From Flavobacterium suaedae (GTDB lineage: Bacteria; Bacteroidota; Bacteroidia; Flavobacteriales; Flavobacteriaceae): a DNA stretch of 40,194 bases. The stretch covers positions 1 to 40,194 of the forward strand of contig NZ_BMJE01000010.1 in NCBI RefSeq assembly GCF_014642915.1. Reading direction: 5' to 3'. Position numbers and translations under genes: made by a program. Below are positions 33,863 to 40,194 of the stretch, piece by piece. Position 1 is the stretch's first letter; each line of letters opens with the position of its first letter. The notes beneath the pieces were generated by a model. The model saw only the letters and a program-made list of their open reading frames with translations, had not been told where the DNA came from and made no database searches.

Positions 33863-34237
33863 TTATTCTTGATACTTTTCCAGCATTTCCTGATTTTTAG
33901 CTCGGGTTGCAGCATAAGTACGGTATTGCCCGTCTGTAAGTACTGATTTCAGTTTTTTCTCCCTGCTTGCACTTATCATCTTAACCCGCTTATTTCTTAC
34001 CGGTACTGATTTTTCCGTTTTATTTGCTTTTATAACGCTGTTTAAATAGTCCTTATTTATTTGCAATACCTTGCTGTATTGAGAATCGTTTAAAGACAGT
34101 TCTTTTTTCATTTGTACAGTTACAGCAACCGCACCTTCATCAGCTTTACTTTGTGCAGAAGCTGTTGTAGTAAATGCCAGTAAAAGCACTATAATTGTTA
34201 TTGCAGTTTTTAAAATTCGGGTAATGTTTTTCATCAA
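33863..34237 (-). CDS. Small periplasmic helical protein with LTDxQ-like motifs
   Basis: This 124-residue protein has a signal peptide ending T-T-A-S-A-Q (about 1-29). The mature part is helical and basic and contains two similar segments, L-S-L-N-D-S-Q-Y-S-K-V and L-T-D-G-Q-Y-R-T-Y, like the L-T-x-x-Q motifs of Spy/CpxP-type periplasmic proteins. A chaperone or stress role is only a suggestion. Two ATG codons are adjacent at the start. It has its own -7 box and terminator, so it is a single-gene unit. Confidence 0.72.
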   Translation of the reverse strand: MMKNITRILKTAITIIVLLLAFTTTASAQSKADEGAVAVTVQMKKELSLNDSQYSKVLQINKDYLNSVIKANKTEKSVPVRNKRVKMISASREKKLKSVLTDGQYRTYAATRAKNQEMLEKYQE

Positions 34238-34288
34238 TATAGATTTTAGTAGTTGATTGCATGCTAATTATATGCAAAATGATTTCTA

Positions 34289-34296
34289 CAAAAATA
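34289..34296 (-). promoter_or_regulatory. -7 promoter element of the small periplasmic protein gene
   Basis: The minus strand reads TATTTTTG, a perfect TAnnTTTG. The leader to the ATG at 34237 is about 45 bases and holds an inverted repeat TTGCAT/ATGCAA (34257-34262 and 34272-34277). Confidence 0.55.
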
Positions 34297-34334
34297 TAAG
34301 TTTATTTCAATCACATACTATATCCTGTGTTAAG

Positions 34335-34370
34335 AACACAAAAAAAGCCTCTGAAATCAGAGGCTTTTTT
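34335..34370 (-). terminator. Intrinsic terminator after accC
   Basis: A perfect 13-bp stem (34341-34353 with 34358-34370) with a 4-base loop and A/T runs on both sides; it ends the fabH-accB-accC unit 4 bases after the accC stop codon. Confidence 0.9.
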
Positions 34371-34374
34371 AGTT

Positions 34375-35721
34375 TTATTTAGGTTCCTTCATTTTAAAGG
34401 TTTCCATAAACTTAGTAGTATAATTACCGGAAACATAATCCGGCTCATCCATTAACTGTCTGTGGAAAGGTATAGTTGTTTTAATACCTTCAATAACAAA
34501 CTCATCCAATGCACGTTTCATTTTGTTTATAGCCTCTTCTCTGGTTTGAGCAGTGGTTATAAGCTTAGCAATCATAGAGTCGTAGTTTGGCGGAATGGTA
34601 TAGCCTGAATATACATGTGTATCCAGCCTTACCCCGTGGCCTCCCGGCATATGCAGGGTAGTAATTTTACCCGGCGACGGACGGAAATCATTATAAGGGT
34701 CTTCCGCATTAATACGACATTCTATAGAGTGCATTTGCGGTAAATAATTTTTACCTGAAATTGGCACACCCGATGCTACTAATATTTGTTCGCGTATAAG
34801 GTCATAATCTATTACCTGTTCTGTAATAGGGTGCTCTACCTGTATACGGGTATTCATTTCCATAAAATAGAAATTCCTGTGCTTGTCTACCAAGAACTCA
34901 ACTGTACCTGCACCTTCATACTTAATGTATTCAGCAGCTTTAACAGCAGCTTCACCCATTTTTTCACGAAGTTCGTCCGTCATAAACGGCGAAGGTGTTT
35001 CTTCAGTTAATTTTTGGTGGCGACGTTGTACAGAACAGTCACGCTCACTAAGGTGGCATGCTTTACCAAACGAGTCACCTACTACCTGTATTTCTATATG
35101 GCGAGGCTCTTCAATAAGCTTCTCCATATACATACCGTCGTTACCAAACGAAGCAGCAGCTTCTTGTTTAGCACTTTCAAAAGCCTTTTTAAGGTCTTCT
35201 TTTTTCCATACGGCACGCATACCTTTACCACCACCACCGGCAGTAGCTTTAAGCATTACAGGGTAACCAAACTCATCTGCCAGTTTTTCTGTTTGTTCAT
35301 ACGACTCTAAAAGCCCGTCTGAACCTGGTACACATGGTACACCGGCAGCTTTCATGGTAGCTTTAGCCGAAGCCTTATCTCCCATTTTTTCAATCATCTC
35401 GGGCGATGCACCAATAAATTTAATATTGTGCTCCTGACAGATTTTTGAAAACTTAGCGTTTTCTGATAAAAATCCGTAACCCGGGTGTATTGCATCAGCA
35501 TTAGTAATTTCTGCTGCTGCAATTATATTTGACATTTTAAGATAGGACAGGTTACTTGGTGCAGGACCTATACACACCGCTTCATCAGCAAAGCGAACGT
35601 GTAAACTCTCAGCATCTGCAGTAGAGTATACTGCTACCGTTTTTATGCCCATCTCTCTACAGGTTCTTATTACACGTAGTGCAATTTCTCCCCTGTTTGC
35701 TATAAGTATTTTTTTAAACAT
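34375..35721 (-). CDS. accC: Acetyl-CoA carboxylase, biotin carboxylase subunit
   Basis: This 448-residue ATP-grasp enzyme carboxylates the biotin on AccB, the first half-reaction of malonyl-CoA synthesis. Hallmarks are [14 protein letters not shown] at the N-terminus, [10 protein letters not shown], the ATP-binding loop [24 protein letters not shown] and [10 protein letters not shown](I/V)-T-E. Length and order are normal. It follows accB by 90 AT-rich bases with repeated TTTTAAAT-like motifs and is followed by a strong terminator. Confidence 0.97.
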   Translation of the reverse strand: MFKKILIANRGEIALRVIRTCREMGIKTVAVYSTADAESLHVRFADEAVCIGPAPSNLSYLKMSNIIAAAEITNADAIHPGYGFLSENAKFSKICQEHNIKFIGASPEMIEKMGDKASAKATMKAAGVPCVPGSDGLLESYEQTEKLADEFGYPVMLKATAGGGGKGMRAVWKKEDLKKAFESAKQEAAASFGNDGMYMEKLIEEPRHIEIQVVGDSFGKACHLSERDCSVQRRHQKLTEETPSPFMTDELREKMGEAAVKAAEYIKYEGAGTVEFLVDKHRNFYFMEMNTRIQVEHPITEQVIDYDLIREQILVASGVPISGKNYLPQMHSIECRINAEDPYNDFRPSPGKITTLHMPGGHGVRLDTHVYSGYTIPPNYDSMIAKLITTAQTREEAINKMKRALDEFVIEGIKTTIPFHRQLMDEPDYVSGNYTTKFMETFKMKEPK

Positions 35722-35811
35722 CGCTTTTTAATTTTAAATGATGAAATTTTAAATTTTAAATCATTTTAAAGCTTGCAGAAGCATTTAAAATTTAGCATTT
35801 AAAACATTTAG

Positions 35812-36306
35812 CTATGAAGGATCAACCAGGAATAAAGGCTGATCAAACTCTACAGGCGAAGAATCGTCTACTAATACTTTTACTATTTTACCTGAAACTT
35901 CTGATTCTATTTCGTTAAATAGTTTCATAGCCTCAATAACACAAACTACATCACCTTTAGAGATTGAGTTTCCTACTTCAGCAAAAGCAGGCTTATCCGG
36001 AGATGGTTTTCTGTAGAACGTACCTATTATTGGCGATTTTATAGTAACATATTTAGAGTCTTCATCTGCTTTAGGAGCGGCTGCGGCAGGTTCTGCTGCT
36101 GGTGCACCTGGCGCTGCAGGCTGCGGAGCTGCTGCTTGTGGCAATGCTTGGCTAACAGGAACGTGCTGTACGAAAGTCGTTTCTGGCGTACCACTCTCTG
36201 TAGTAGTTTTTATGGTGATCTTTACATCATCCATTTCTAACTTTACCTCAGTAGCACCGGACTTTGCTACAAACTTGATTAGATTTTGAATTTCTCTGAT
36301 ATCCAT
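35812..36306 (-). CDS. accB: Acetyl-CoA carboxylase, biotin carboxyl carrier protein
   Basis: This 164-residue carrier carries the biotin between the carboxylase and transferase subunits. The N-terminus I-R-E-I-Q-N-L-I-K-F-V-A-K-S-G is typical of AccB. A Pro/Ala-rich flexible linker spans about 52-80, and the biotinyl domain ends with the attachment motif E-A-M-K-L (Lys128). The longer frame to 36375 would overlap the end of fabH and adds a non-conserved basic stretch, so the ATG at 36306 is used, 26 bases after fabH. The genes fabH, accB and accC are in the usual order. Confidence 0.95.
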   Translation of the reverse strand: MDIREIQNLIKFVAKSGATEVKLEMDDVKITIKTTTESGTPETTFVQHVPVSQALPQAAAPQPAAPGAPAAEPAAAAPKADEDSKYVTIKSPIIGTFYRKPSPDKPAFAEVGNSISKGDVVCVIEAMKLFNEIESEVSGKIVKVLVDDSSPVEFDQPLFLVDPS

Positions 36307-36332
36307 AATTTTCCGAATTTTGTTTTGTTTGT

Positions 36333-37331
36333 TTATTTTTTGTCGTACGCCCATTTTAAGTAGATAGAACCCCATGTAAATCCACCCCCGAAGGAAGCAA
36401 AAATAAGGTTATCTCCTTTTTTTAATTGGTGTTCGAAATCATTAAGAAGTAAAGGTAGTGTGGCAGAGGTTGTATTACCGTACTTTTCAATATTTACAAG
36501 TACTTTAGATTCGTCTAGCTTCATCCTTGATGAAGTAGCATCTATAATCCTCTTGTTTGCCTGATGCGATACCAGCCAGTCAACATCTTCGTGGCTAAGG
36601 TTATTGCGTTTCATTATCTTTTCGCTAATATCGGCCATATTAGAAACTGCATATTTAAATACAGTTTTACCGTCCTGGAAAACATAATGTTGTTTATTAT
36701 CTACTGTTTCGTGCGATGGTGGCAGTAAAGAACCTCCTGCTTCAATCTTTAAAAACTCTCTTCCTATACCGTCACTTCGCAATATTTCATCTTGCAGTCC
36801 ATATCCCTCTTCATTAGGTTCAAACAGTACTGCACCGGCTCCGTCTCCAAAAATAATACAAGTAGCTCTGTCGGTATAGTCTATAATAGAAGACATTTTA
36901 TCTGCTCCTATTAATAGTACTTTTTTATAACGTCCGCTTTCTATGTAGGCTGCCGCTGTAGACATTCCATACAGAAAACTGGAACATGCTGCCTGCAAAT
37001 CATAAGCAAAAGCATTAACAGCACCTATTTGTGTTGCCACATATACTGCGGTAGATGCAACAGGCATATCAGGCGTAGCAGTTGCTAAAAGCACCATATC
37101 TATATCCTCAGGTTTTGTTCCTGATTTTTTTAGCAGGTCTTCTGCAGCTTTTATTGCTAAGTAAGATGTTCCTTTATCGTTATCTTTTAATATTCGCCTT
37201 TCTTTTATACCTGTACGGGTAGTTATCCACTCATCATTAGTATCTACCATAGTCTCTAAAACCTGGTTAGAGAGTACAAAATCCGGCACATATGCCCCAA
37301 CGGCTGTAATAGCGGCTGTTGTTTTAGTCAT
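36333..37331 (-). CDS. fabH: 3-oxoacyl-ACP synthase III (KAS III)
   Basis: This 332-residue enzyme condenses an acyl-CoA primer with malonyl-ACP to start fatty acid synthesis, and in this group probably accepts branched primers. The triad is visible as A-A-C-S-S (Cys116), V-S-H-Q-A-N (His257) and Y-G-N-T-T-S-A (Asn286). The longest frame starts with TTG at 37352; the ATG at 37331 gives the normal N-terminus. A hairpin terminator separates it from rpmF, so it may also have its own promoter. Confidence 0.96.
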   Translation of the reverse strand: MTKTTAAITAVGAYVPDFVLSNQVLETMVDTNDEWITTRTGIKERRILKDNDKGTSYLAIKAAEDLLKKSGTKPEDIDMVLLATATPDMPVASTAVYVATQIGAVNAFAYDLQAACSSFLYGMSTAAAYIESGRYKKVLLIGADKMSSIIDYTDRATCIIFGDGAGAVLFEPNEEGYGLQDEILRSDGIGREFLKIEAGGSLLPPSHETVDNKQHYVFQDGKTVFKYAVSNMADISEKIMKRNNLSHEDVDWLVSHQANKRIIDATSSRMKLDESKVLVNIEKYGNTTSATLPLLLNDFEHQLKKGDNLIFASFGGGFTWGSIYLKWAYDKK

Positions 37332-37440
37332 AGGATAAGTTTTTCTGTTCAAACCTTTAGAGTTTGAAAAGTGGTGGAAATTACAAAAAAATTATAAAAA
37401 GGCTTGTAATTCCCTGCCTTAAATTAAAACATAATACTAT

Positions 37441-37474
37441 TTAACAAAAAAACCCTCACTTAGTGAGAGTTTTT
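37441..37474 (-). terminator. Hairpin between rpmF and fabH
   Basis: A 12-bp stem with one mismatch (37448-37459 with 37463-37474) and a 3-base loop lies directly after rpmF and is followed on the minus strand by a T-rich run. It could end transcription after rpmF or only lower it, since fabH follows in the same direction. Confidence 0.75.
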
Positions 37475-37492
37475 CCTCAATTTATATGTTTG

Positions 37493-37687
37493 TTAAGCTA
37501 CAGTTTCTTGCTTATCAACAACAACCTGACCTCTGTAATATAGCTTACCTTCATGCCAGTAGGCTCTGTGGTATAAGTGTGCTTCTCCTGTTACCGGGCA
37601 TGTAGCAATCTGCGGTACAGATGCTTTGTAATGTGTTCTTCTCTTATCTCTTCTCGTTTTCGAGATTTTTCTCTTAGGATGTGCCAT
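37493..37687 (-). CDS. rpmF: 50S ribosomal protein L32
   Basis: This 64-residue protein opens with the conserved [19 protein letters not shown] and continues with [12 protein letters not shown]. It is a small basic component of the large ribosomal subunit. It lies nine bases after the DUF177 gene, the classic order across bacteria, and upstream of fabH. Confidence 0.97.
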   Translation of the reverse strand: MAHPKRKISKTRRDKRRTHYKASVPQIATCPVTGEAHLYHRAYWHEGKLYYRGQVVVDKQETVA

Positions 37688-37696
37688 TGTACTCTA

Positions 37697-38239
37697 TTAT
37701 TTATCCGTTAAAAGTTTCTTTAATTCGTCCCAGCGGGGATCTGTATTATCTTCTTGTTCGTTATTCTCTTCTTTTTCTTTGGGTGCCAGTTCATCCAGCT
37801 TTTCCAAAACGTCGGCACCCATTGTACCGTCTTCAATTCCGGGATGCACACGCTTAGTTGGTACCGAAAGTATAATCATTTCATATACATACTGCGATAC
37901 ATCAACCTGATGTTCTCCGTGTGGTAAAATAAGTATTTCATCATCTTCATCATTAAACTCCTCTCCAAACTTTACCACTATATCAAGACTACCCTCTACA
38001 GGTAAATCAAAATATTCGTTACTTACATCGCAAGGCACATTTACAGTTCCTTCATGCTTAAAATGAAGCTCCATCATAGTGCTTTGCTTATCTAAAACCA
38101 TATCTACTTTAACGTCTACATCGTTAAATTCGTCATAGTTAAAGTCATCAAAGAACGATTTGCCTACATTAAATTCAAACTGGTGTTTACCCTGCTTTAA
38201 TCCGGCAAAAGGGATTAAAAATTCTTTATTCACTTTCAT
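37697..38239 (-). CDS. DUF177 (YceD-like) protein
   Basis: This 180-residue cytoplasmic protein belongs to the DUF177/YceD family, whose genes nearly always precede rpmF and which has been linked to 23S rRNA or large-subunit maturation. The family's central strand region is visible (V-N-V-P-C-D-V-S-N-E-Y-F-D-L-P-V-E-G). So is the acidic stretch E-D-D-E-I-L-I-L-P, followed by I-I-L-S-V-P-T-K-R-V-H-P-G. The C-terminus is very acidic. A strong consensus promoter lies upstream, with a leader of about 77 bases. Confidence 0.88.
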   Translation of the reverse strand: MKVNKEFLIPFAGLKQGKHQFEFNVGKSFFDDFNYDEFNDVDVKVDMVLDKQSTMMELHFKHEGTVNVPCDVSNEYFDLPVEGSLDIVVKFGEEFNDEDDEILILPHGEHQVDVSQYVYEMIILSVPTKRVHPGIEDGTMGADVLEKLDELAPKEKEENNEQEDNTDPRWDELKKLLTDK

Positions 38240-38322
38240 CGCGCCAGTTTTTTAAATTATCAAAACTATATTTAAAACCGTAAAGCAGCTAAAACCACCC
38301 TGTTACAACAGTTTTGAGCGTG

Positions 38323-38351
38323 CAAAGATAATAAATTATTATAAATGCAAA
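38323..38351 (-). promoter_or_regulatory. Consensus promoter of the DUF177-rpmF unit
   Basis: On the minus strand a TTTG (complement of 38348-38351) and a perfect -7 box TATCTTTG (complement of 38323-38330) are 17 bases apart. This is one of the best promoter matches in the window and fits a ribosomal-protein unit. Confidence 0.72.
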
Positions 38352-38379
38352 CTTGTTATCAACATTTTTTTGTGTATAA

Positions 38380-39423
38380 CTACTTTTCTCTGGTTTTCAA
38401 AGGGTTCTTACTTATTTCCTTATACTCATTTCTGTTCCTAAACACTTCAAGCGCTAAAAAAACAGCTTCTTTAAATGATGTATTGTCTGCCTCACCCTTA
38501 CCTGCAATCTCAAAAGCCGTACCATGATCAGGTGAAGTTCTAATCCCTTCAAGTCCCGCCGTAAAGTTTACCCCTTTACCAAAAGCAAGCGTTTTAAACG
38601 GTATTAAACCCTGGTCATGATAGGCTGCAATTACAGCATCATATTTTTCATGCTGCCCGCTGCCAAAAAAACTATCTGCCGAATAAGGCCCGAAAACCAA
38701 TACTCCTTCATCAAACAATTTACTTAATACAGGTTTCACCACATCTTCATCTTCTCTTCCTATTACACCATTATCTCCACCGTGTGGGTTAACTCCCAGC
38801 ACTGCAATTTTAGGTCGGCTTATTCTAAAATCCTGTTTAAGTGTTTGGTTAATAGTACCTATCTTTTTACGAATTAGCTCTTCAGTAATATGAGAAGATA
38901 CTTCCTGCACCGGTATATGGTCGGTTAATAAACCTACTCTAAGTTTATCCTGAACCATCAGCATTAAAGCATCACCTTCCAGTTCTTTATCAAGATAATC
39001 AGTGTGCCCCGGGAAAGTAAATTCTTCCGACTGGATATTATACTTATTAATAGGTGCAGTAACCAAAACATCAATCTCTCCTTCTTTTAAAGCTGTTACC
39101 GCCGTTGCAAAAGATAGCACTGCATACTTACCTACATTATCATCAGTCTTGCCAAAATCGATGTTCACTCCTTCCCGCCAAACATTAAGCACATTAATTT
39201 TACCATGCACTAATTGGTCCAGCTTATCTATACCATGAAAATTACAGTTAGCATTTAATGTCTTTTTTATAAAAGACATTAGCTTAACATTAGCAAAAAT
39301 AACCGGAGTACAAAACTCCAGCATCCTGCTATCTTCAAACGTCTTAAGCACCACCTCGGCACCAATACCATTTAAATCACCAATTGATATCCCTACAACT
39401 GCATTCTCCGCTTTTTTTGTCAT
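38380..39423 (-). CDS. pdxA: 4-hydroxythreonine-4-phosphate dehydrogenase
   Basis: This 347-residue enzyme oxidises 4-phosphohydroxy-L-threonine in the DXP-dependent pathway to pyridoxal phosphate. Motifs include G-I-S-I-G-D-L-N-G-I-G at the N-terminus, T-A-P-I-N-K, the metal His residues in F-P-G-H-T-D-Y-L, L-T-D-H-I-P and A-Y-H-D-Q-G, and L-G-V-N-P-H-G-G-D. The length is normal. It is divergent from ribE, and the two starts are only 54 bases apart. The PLP it helps make is used by the alanine racemase half of the fusion protein elsewhere in the window. Confidence 0.95.
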   Translation of the reverse strand: MTKKAENAVVGISIGDLNGIGAEVVLKTFEDSRMLEFCTPVIFANVKLMSFIKKTLNANCNFHGIDKLDQLVHGKINVLNVWREGVNIDFGKTDDNVGKYAVLSFATAVTALKEGEIDVLVTAPINKYNIQSEEFTFPGHTDYLDKELEGDALMLMVQDKLRVGLLTDHIPVQEVSSHITEELIRKKIGTINQTLKQDFRISRPKIAVLGVNPHGGDNGVIGREDEDVVKPVLSKLFDEGVLVFGPYSADSFFGSGQHEKYDAVIAAYHDQGLIPFKTLAFGKGVNFTAGLEGIRTSPDHGTAFEIAGKGEADNTSFKEAVFLALEVFRNRNEYKEISKNPLKTREK

Positions 39424-39447
39424 GACGTTCTTTTATTCCTACATTTG
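39417..39447 (+). promoter_or_regulatory. Promoter of ribE
   Basis: A TTG at 39417-39419, inside the first codons of pdxA, and a perfect -7 box TACATTTG (39440-39447) are 20 bases apart. The leader to the ribE ATG is about 25 bases, too short for an FMN riboswitch. Confidence 0.7.
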
Positions 39448-39453
39448 AAAACA

Positions 39454-39461
39454 CAAATTTA
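39454..39461 (-). promoter_or_regulatory. -7 promoter element of pdxA
   Basis: The minus strand reads TAAATTTG, a perfect TAnnTTTG, 30 bases before the pdxA start codon. It is six bases from the ribE -7 box, so the two promoters occupy the same DNA. Confidence 0.6.
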
Positions 39462-39477
39462 GCAAAATAAATCAAGG

Positions 39478-40068
39478 ATGTTTACAGGAATAATTGAAAC
39501 CTCTGGCACTATAAAACAAATAGCGAAAGAAGACACTAATTTACACATAACAGTAAATTCAAATATTACACACGAATTAAAAATAGACCAAAGCGTAGCA
39601 CACAACGGAATATGCCTTACCGTCGTAGCTATAAACAATAATAATTATACTGTTACTGCAATACAGGAAACTATCGACAAAACCAACATAGGTAACTGGC
39701 AGGAAGGCGATGAAGTAAACCTTGAAAGAGCTATGAAACTTGGCGACAGGCTGGATGGACACATTGTACAAGGGCATGTAGACCAAACCGCTACCTGCAT
39801 AAATAAAGAAGAAAAAGACGGAAGTTGGGAATTTACTTTTGAGTACGATGCCGCAAAAAGCAATATCACTATAGAGAAAGGTTCTATAACAGTAAACGGC
39901 GTTAGTCTTACCGTAGTAAACTCAAAACCCAACCAATTTAGTGTTGCTATAATACCTTATACTTATGAACACACCAACTTTAAGCATATAGAAAAAAATA
40001 CTACTGTAAACTTAGAGTTTGACGTAATAGGTAAATATGTAACCCGGCTACATGGTTTACATAAATAA
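39478..40068 (+). CDS. ribE: Riboflavin synthase, alpha subunit
   Basis: This 196-residue enzyme dismutates two molecules of 6,7-dimethyl-8-ribityllumazine to riboflavin. It consists of two similar lumazine-binding domains. The first begins M-F-T-G-I-I-E-T-S-G and contains V-A-H-N-G-I-C-L-T-V-V. The second contains G-H-I-V-Q-G-H-V-D and I-T-V-N-G-V-S-L-T-V-V. The length is normal. It stands alone with its own promoter and terminator. Confidence 0.96.
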   Translation: MFTGIIETSGTIKQIAKEDTNLHITVNSNITHELKIDQSVAHNGICLTVVAINNNNYTVTAIQETIDKTNIGNWQEGDEVNLERAMKLGDRLDGHIVQGHVDQTATCINKEEKDGSWEFTFEYDAAKSNITIEKGSITVNGVSLTVVNSKPNQFSVAIIPYTYEHTNFKHIEKNTTVNLEFDVIGKYVTRLHGLHK

Positions 40069-40084
40069 TACTTTCTAATTACTT

Positions 40085-40120
40085 AAATAAAAAGGCAGCC
40101 GATTGGCTGCCTTTTTATTT
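40085..40120. terminator. Bidirectional intrinsic terminator after ribE
   Basis: A perfect 12-bp stem (40089-40100 with 40105-40116, core GGCAGCC/GGCTGCC) with a 4-base loop and A/T runs on both sides, placed between ribE and a convergent gene ending at 40150. Confidence 0.9.
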
Positions 40121-40149
40121 TATATCTGTTTGTACTTATAAAGATAGAA

Positions 40150-40194
40150 TTACCTCTTAAGAGAGAAGTGCGCCTTAAACTCACGAGTAACTTC
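40150..40194 (-). CDS. C-terminal end of an unidentified minus-strand gene
   Basis: Fourteen codons and a TAA stop (40150-40152) are open to the right edge and read E-V-T-R-E-F-K-A-H-F-S-L-K-R. A bidirectional terminator 34 bases beyond the stop supports a real gene end. The fragment is too short to identify. Confidence 0.4.
   Translation of the reverse strand, partial: EVTREFKAHFSLKR

Noticed and set aside
34883..35310. Two overlapping plus-strand frames inside accC
   Set aside because: They lie antisense to highly conserved biotin carboxylase motifs and have no protein features of their own.
36307..36375. Longer N-terminus for accB
   Set aside because: The extension overlaps the end of fabH and does not resemble the conserved AccB N-terminus, which starts at 36306.
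39424..39477. Possible FMN riboswitch before ribE
   Set aside because: Only 54 bases separate the two start codons, and the leader would be about 25 bases, too short for the conserved structure.

Overview
This 40 kb window is chromosomal DNA from a member of the Bacteroidota, most likely the family Flavobacteriaceae (Flavobacterium-like). The lineage markers are a giant adhesin with a type IX secretion (T9SS) type B sorting domain followed by a PorP/SprF-type gene, a MurF-alanine racemase fusion, an LpxH-type UDP-diacylglucosamine hydrolase, a SusC/ZnuD-like TonB receptor with a carboxypeptidase-regulatory-like domain, a surface lipoprotein with an S-(D/E)-rich export signal, and many Bacteroidota-type -7 boxes (TAnnTTTG) just upstream of genes. 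No rRNA, tRNA, CRISPR array, insertion sequence or prophage was recognised. The window looks like ordinary chromosome with several small accessory insertions.

Layout. 1-7126 (minus): the N-terminus of a PorP/SprF-like outer-membrane protein, and upstream of it a 2231-residue multidomain secreted protein with tandem internal repeats. 7354-8106 (plus): lpxH, interlocked at its stop codon with a small Cys-containing protein on the minus strand. 14417-8528 (minus): a long run of genes, comprising an acidic low-complexity protein, rsmI, a lipoprotein, a small soluble protein, a serine hydrolase and recJ. The serine hydrolase is flanked by a partial copy of the recJ start. 14520-19812: thymidine kinase, a small conserved protein, murF-alr, mscL and asd. 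19908-24409: an accessory stretch with an AT-rich RelA/SpoT-domain protein, then a likely zinc/metal uptake cassette (His-rich exported protein, ZnuD-like TonB receptor, surface lipoprotein). The cassette's promoter carries a perfect palindrome over its -33 element.

24552-33760: a DoxX-like membrane protein, a prolyl oligopeptidase, an LpxR-like lipid A deacylase coupled to mtgA, a DedA protein, a DPP/acylaminoacyl-peptidase-type S9 enzyme, a C1 (bleomycin hydrolase-like) peptidase and a small outer-membrane protein. 33863-39423 (minus): a small periplasmic protein, then the conserved fatty-acid cluster read as DUF177-rpmF-fabH-accB-accC, and pdxA. 39478-40068 (plus): ribE, divergent from pdxA, with overlapping promoters. 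The window ends in the last codons of a minus-strand gene.

Themes. Much of the window concerns the cell envelope: lipid A (lpxH, lpxR-like), peptidoglycan (murF-alr, mtgA), lysine/DAP precursor supply (asd), T9SS surface display and outer-membrane transport. Start codons were reassigned in several genes because the longest reading frame begins with TTG inside a -7 promoter box, a terminator or the preceding gene. All functional calls come from recognising motifs by eye. No database search was run.
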